From assembly GCA_027563935.2 (NCBI GenBank), contig CM050452.1, forward strand, positions 34,294,850 through 34,358,849: a stretch of 64,000 nt of DNA, in the 5' to 3' direction. This document shows, one piece after another, positions 62,472 through 64,000 of the stretch. Source of the DNA: Costus lasius. Taxonomy: Eukaryota; Streptophyta; Magnoliopsida; Zingiberales; Costaceae. The translations under genes and the position numbers were made by a program. The notes beneath the pieces were generated by a model that saw only the letters and a list, made by a program, of their open reading frames with translations, searched no databases and had not been told where the DNA came from. Numbering within the stretch: the stretch's first letter is position 1; every line of letters starts with the position of its first letter.

Positions 62472-64000
62472 ATCTCCCACTTGCACTTAATCTAATGGTT
62501 GAGAAATCTCAAACCCATATTATTACAGTGCTTCTCATGCTTCTGCTACGCCAGAGGCTTTGTAAGCGGGTCAGCTAGATTGTCATCTGTATGAACCTTG
62601 CAGACTTTGATCTCGCCACGATCAATGATCTCCCAGATCAAGTGAAACCTTCTCTGTATGTGCTTGGACTTCTGGTGCGACCGTGGTTCCTTTGCTTGTG
62701 CTATTGCTCCAGTGTTATCACAGAAGATAACCAAAGGATCTGCACTCGAAGGAACAACACCAAGTTCCTGAACGAACTTACGAATCCACACTGCCTCCTT
62801 GGATGCTTCTGAGGCTGCAACATACTCGGCTTCTATTGTGGAATCAGCAACAATTGACTATTTGAAACTTTTCCACACCACTGCTCCTCCATTCAAGCTA
62901 AAAACATAGCCTGATTGCGATCGGAAATCATCCTGGTCAGATTGGAACGAAGCGTCAGTATATCCTTCAATACTGAGTTCTTCCTGACCTCCATATATCA
63001 AGAACATATCTTTGGTCCTCCGAAGATATTTCAAAATGTTCTTGACCGCAATCCAGTGTGCCTTCCCTGGATTACTTTGGAATCGACTGGTCACGCTTAA
63101 CCCGTAAGCAACGTCTGGGCGAGTACACAACATCGCATACATAATGGACCCAATAGCCGAAGCATAAGGCGTATTGTCCATTTCATCTTTCTCAGTCTGT
63201 GTTTGTGGACACTGACTCTTTGAAAGATTCAGACCATGTCTGACTGGAAGATATTCTCTTTTAGAATTTTCTAAATGGAATCTCTCCAGGACTTTATCGA
63301 TGTAAGTACTCTGGCACAGCCCGAGAAGCCTCTTAGATCTATCTCTGTAGATCTTCACACCTAATACATAGACTGCTTCTCTTAAATCTTTCATCTGGAA
63401 ACATTTTCTTAACCATGCCTTAACCGCATGTAGTTCAGGAATATCGTTTCCAATGATTAAGATATCATCGACGTAGAGGACTAGGAAAGTAATCACGCTC
63501 CCACTAAACCTCTTATATACACATGGGTCATCTTCATTCTTGATGAAACCAAATTCACAGATTGATTCATCAAAACGAATATTCCAGTTTCTTGATGCTT
63601 GTTTAAGTCCATAAATGGACTTCTTTAATTTGCATATTTTATGACGATCTGATGGATTAGTGAAACCTTCAGGTTGTGTCATATACACATCCTCTTCTAG
63701 TTTTCCATTAAGGAAAGCGGTCTTCACATCCATCTGCCAGATCTCATAATCATAATATGCCGCTATCGCAAGAATAATCCGAATAGACTTGAACATAGCT
63801 ACAGGAGAGAAAGTTTCATCATAATCTATCCCGTAGATTTGTTTGAAACCTTTCGCAACTAGCCTGCCTTTATAGGTAACCACGTTACCATCCATGTCCA
63901 TCTTCTTCTTGAAGATCCATTTACAGCCTATAGGGATTACTCCCGGAGGCGGATCAACCAAATCCCAAACTTGGTTATCTGACATGGAGTCCATCTCGGC
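62472..64000 (-). mobile_element. second internal region E of the tandem copia array
   Basis: 3' part of a copia internal region that runs off the window. It shares with D the variants KKKMDMDG and LNGKLEEDV and a very similar adjoining LTR. Best read as the second repeat of an LTR-internal-LTR-internal-LTR array. Confidence 0.92.
62492..64000 (-). pseudogene. copia RT and RNase H of E, two nonsense codons, partial
   Basis: Minus-strand frame from DSMSDNQVWDL at the window edge through YVDDILIIGND and RNase H (GYTDASF) to the LNH stop at 62492. TAG at 62858-62860 (after VVWKSFK, normally Gln) and TAG at 62546-62548 (after LTKPLA, normally Gln) interrupt it. DLREAVYV replaces DLGEAVYV of D. 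Confidence 0.92.

Overview
The window is a block of nested LTR retrotransposons in a plant (angiosperm-type) nuclear genome. The evidence is Ty1/copia polyproteins in the order GAG-PR-INT-RT-RNaseH, Ty3/gypsy polyproteins in the order GAG-PR-RT-RNaseH-INT (one with a plant chromovirus-type C-terminus), primer-binding sites of the plant initiator-Met-tRNA type (TGGTATCAGAGC), LTRs bounded by TG...CA and 5-bp target-site duplications (TSDs). I see no prokaryotic gene organisation and no intact host gene. I cannot name the species.

I use letters for the elements. A (1-5488, +) is the 3' part of a copia element. B (5716-14845, -) is a complete copia element with TSD AAGTG, inserted in unassigned DNA that lies between A and K. 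K (about 15091-19325, -) is a heavily decayed Ty3/gypsy element. D (19326-62471, -) is a copia element cut twice by later insertions. It shares its 5' LTR with a second internal region, E (62472 to beyond 64000, -), so D and E look like a tandem LTR-internal-LTR-internal array. G (23453-48880, +, TSD ACAGC) is a copia element inserted in the protease region of D. H (27750-38186, +, TSD GGGAA) is a Ty3/gypsy chromovirus inserted in gag of G. I (42978-48854, +, TSD GCCCC) is a small non-autonomous LTR element inserted in the 3' LTR of G. C (50522-59642, +, TSD ACCCT) is a complete copia element inserted in the untranslated leader of D.

A, B, C, D, E and G belong to one copia family: about 9.1 kb, LTRs of about 1.7 kb, an untranslated leader of about 1.8 kb and a single gag-pol frame of 1295-1298 codons. 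All copies whose protease is visible carry DTA at the catalytic position. Most copies have one or two nonsense codons or a single-base frameshift. G has none, and its frame continues exactly across H. LTR differences counted by eye rank the insertions as I (none seen), B and C (about 0.2%), H (about 0.5%) and G (about 0.65%), which agrees with the nesting order.

The least explained pieces are element I, whose only ORF is a 457-residue protein with a retropepsin-like fold region lacking the catalytic D-S/T-G; the shared leader of the copia family, which carries a tRNA-like B-box segment and a pair of palindromes about 209 bp apart in every copy; and the tandem D/E array.
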